Translations under genes and position numbers: made by a program
In this document: positions 4,671 through 5,020 of the stretch, one piece after another
Numbering within the stretch: position 1 is the stretch's first letter
How the letters are laid out: the number at the start of each line of letters is the position of its first letter
Notes under the pieces: model-generated
Seen by the model: the letters and a program-made list of their open reading frames with translations, nothing else
The model's database searches: none
What the model was told of the DNA's origin: nothing
Assembly: GCA_021323255.1 (NCBI GenBank)
Contig: JAJTCL010000233.1
Coordinates: forward strand, 1-5,020
Source of the DNA: Propionibacteriaceae bacterium
GTDB taxonomy: Bacteria; Actinomycetota; Actinomycetes; Propionibacteriales; Propionibacteriaceae
Reading direction: 5' to 3'
DNA length: 5,020 nucleotides

Positions 4671-5020
4671 ATGAGCCAGAACCCTCAAGACAATCCCGAC
4701 CAACCACGGCGCTCGGCTGAGGCTGACCCGGCACATCCAAACGAACCGGAATCGAGCCCGGCAACTTTGGGTGACGACAACGTTCCTGCTGCGGCGACAG
4801 ACTCGACCGATACAACGGTGACGGGCGAGGCGGGCGTGGGCTCGGGAGATGCGTACGACACTTCGACGAGCCCGTCTGGCACAGAACCACTTGCCCCAGT
4901 TGGCGATTCCGGATCGCCTGGCCCGGAGGCGCCGTACGGATACCCCCCGCAGCAGGGTTACACCGACCCCAACGCCGGTTATCAGCAGCAGGCCTACCAA
5001 GAGGGTTACGGCAGTCAGCC
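4671..5020 (+). CDS. Protein with a disordered Pro/Gly/Tyr/Gln-rich N-terminus, 3' end outside window
   Basis: The frame is open for 116 codons from the ATG at 4671 to the window edge. The first ~85 residues are hydrophilic, rich in Asp, Glu, Ser, Thr, Pro, Gly and Ala, with no lysine or cysteine. From about residue 88 the sequence turns into a Tyr/Gln/Gly/Pro low-complexity tract (PYGYPPQQGY at 88-97, then GYQQQAYQEGYG at 103-114). In actinobacteria such tracts commonly precede one or more membrane segments in small envelope proteins (for example DUF4190-, DUF4870- or RDD-type). No such domain is visible here, so the family cannot be named. The start is supported by a TAGCCT element 7 bases upstream and by the change from non-coding sequence. 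The opposite-strand frames here are less protein-like. It follows DUF3073 by 44 bases on the same strand. Confidence 0.75.
   Translation, partial: MSQNPQDNPDQPRRSAEADPAHPNEPESSPATLGDDNVPAAATDSTDTTVTGEAGVGSGDAYDTSTSPSGTEPLAPVGDSGSPGPEAPYGYPPQQGYTDPNAGYQQQAYQEGYGSQ

Noticed and set aside
4623..5000. Minus-strand open frames (65-125 codons) at the right end
   Set aside because: The plus-strand frame from 4671 has a better start context and a recognisable low-complexity composition; the minus frames are Arg/Ser-rich shadows.
1..5020. tRNA, rRNA, CRISPR array, insertion sequence or phage attachment site
   Set aside because: No cloverleaf-like or rRNA-like sequence, no regularly spaced repeats and no transposase or integrase motifs were seen.

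Overview
The window looks like chromosomal DNA of a high-GC Gram-positive bacterium (Actinomycetota). The PurF and PurM proteins are closest, from memory, to mycobacterial and propionibacterial forms. A DUF3073 protein, a family I know only from actinobacteria, follows purM. GC-rich third codon positions and TANNNT-type -10 elements close to start codons fit the same group. A family such as Propionibacteriaceae is possible, but the sequence alone does not prove it.

Layout. Positions 1-1409 (minus strand) hold the first ~469 codons of a multi-pass membrane glycosyltransferase of the GT-C fold; its 3' end lies outside the window. Positions 1410-1562 are a divergent intergenic region with a short interspersed-repeat-like sequence, an 11-bp inverted repeat, three copies of ACGCTGA and a possible gene remnant. 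Positions 1563-3125 (plus strand) encode PurF, and 3157-4236 encode PurM. A 168-bp gap with a plausible promoter leads to a 73-residue DUF3073 protein at 4405-4626. A further plus-strand gene begins at 4671 with a disordered, Gly/Tyr/Gln/Pro-rich N-terminus and runs off the right end.

How the genes work together. PurF makes the first committed purine precursor (5-phosphoribosylamine) from PRPP and glutamine. PurM closes the imidazole ring at step five to give AIR. They are adjacent, co-directional and probably co-transcribed. DUF3073 is a frequent neighbour of this pair in actinobacteria but has no known function.

Most notable observation. The purF-purM junction carries a perfect 23-bp inverted repeat with an 8-nt loop, and that loop contains the purM ATG. 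An in-frame stop lies just upstream and there is no other conventional start before the conserved PurM core, so this ATG is effectively forced. This suggests translational control or coupling at purM, an RNA-processing site, or insertion of a palindromic repeat that now supplies the start. Three genes (membrane transferase, purF, and the last gene) also have a TANNNT element 6-7 nt before a usable start codon, which suggests leaderless transcripts.
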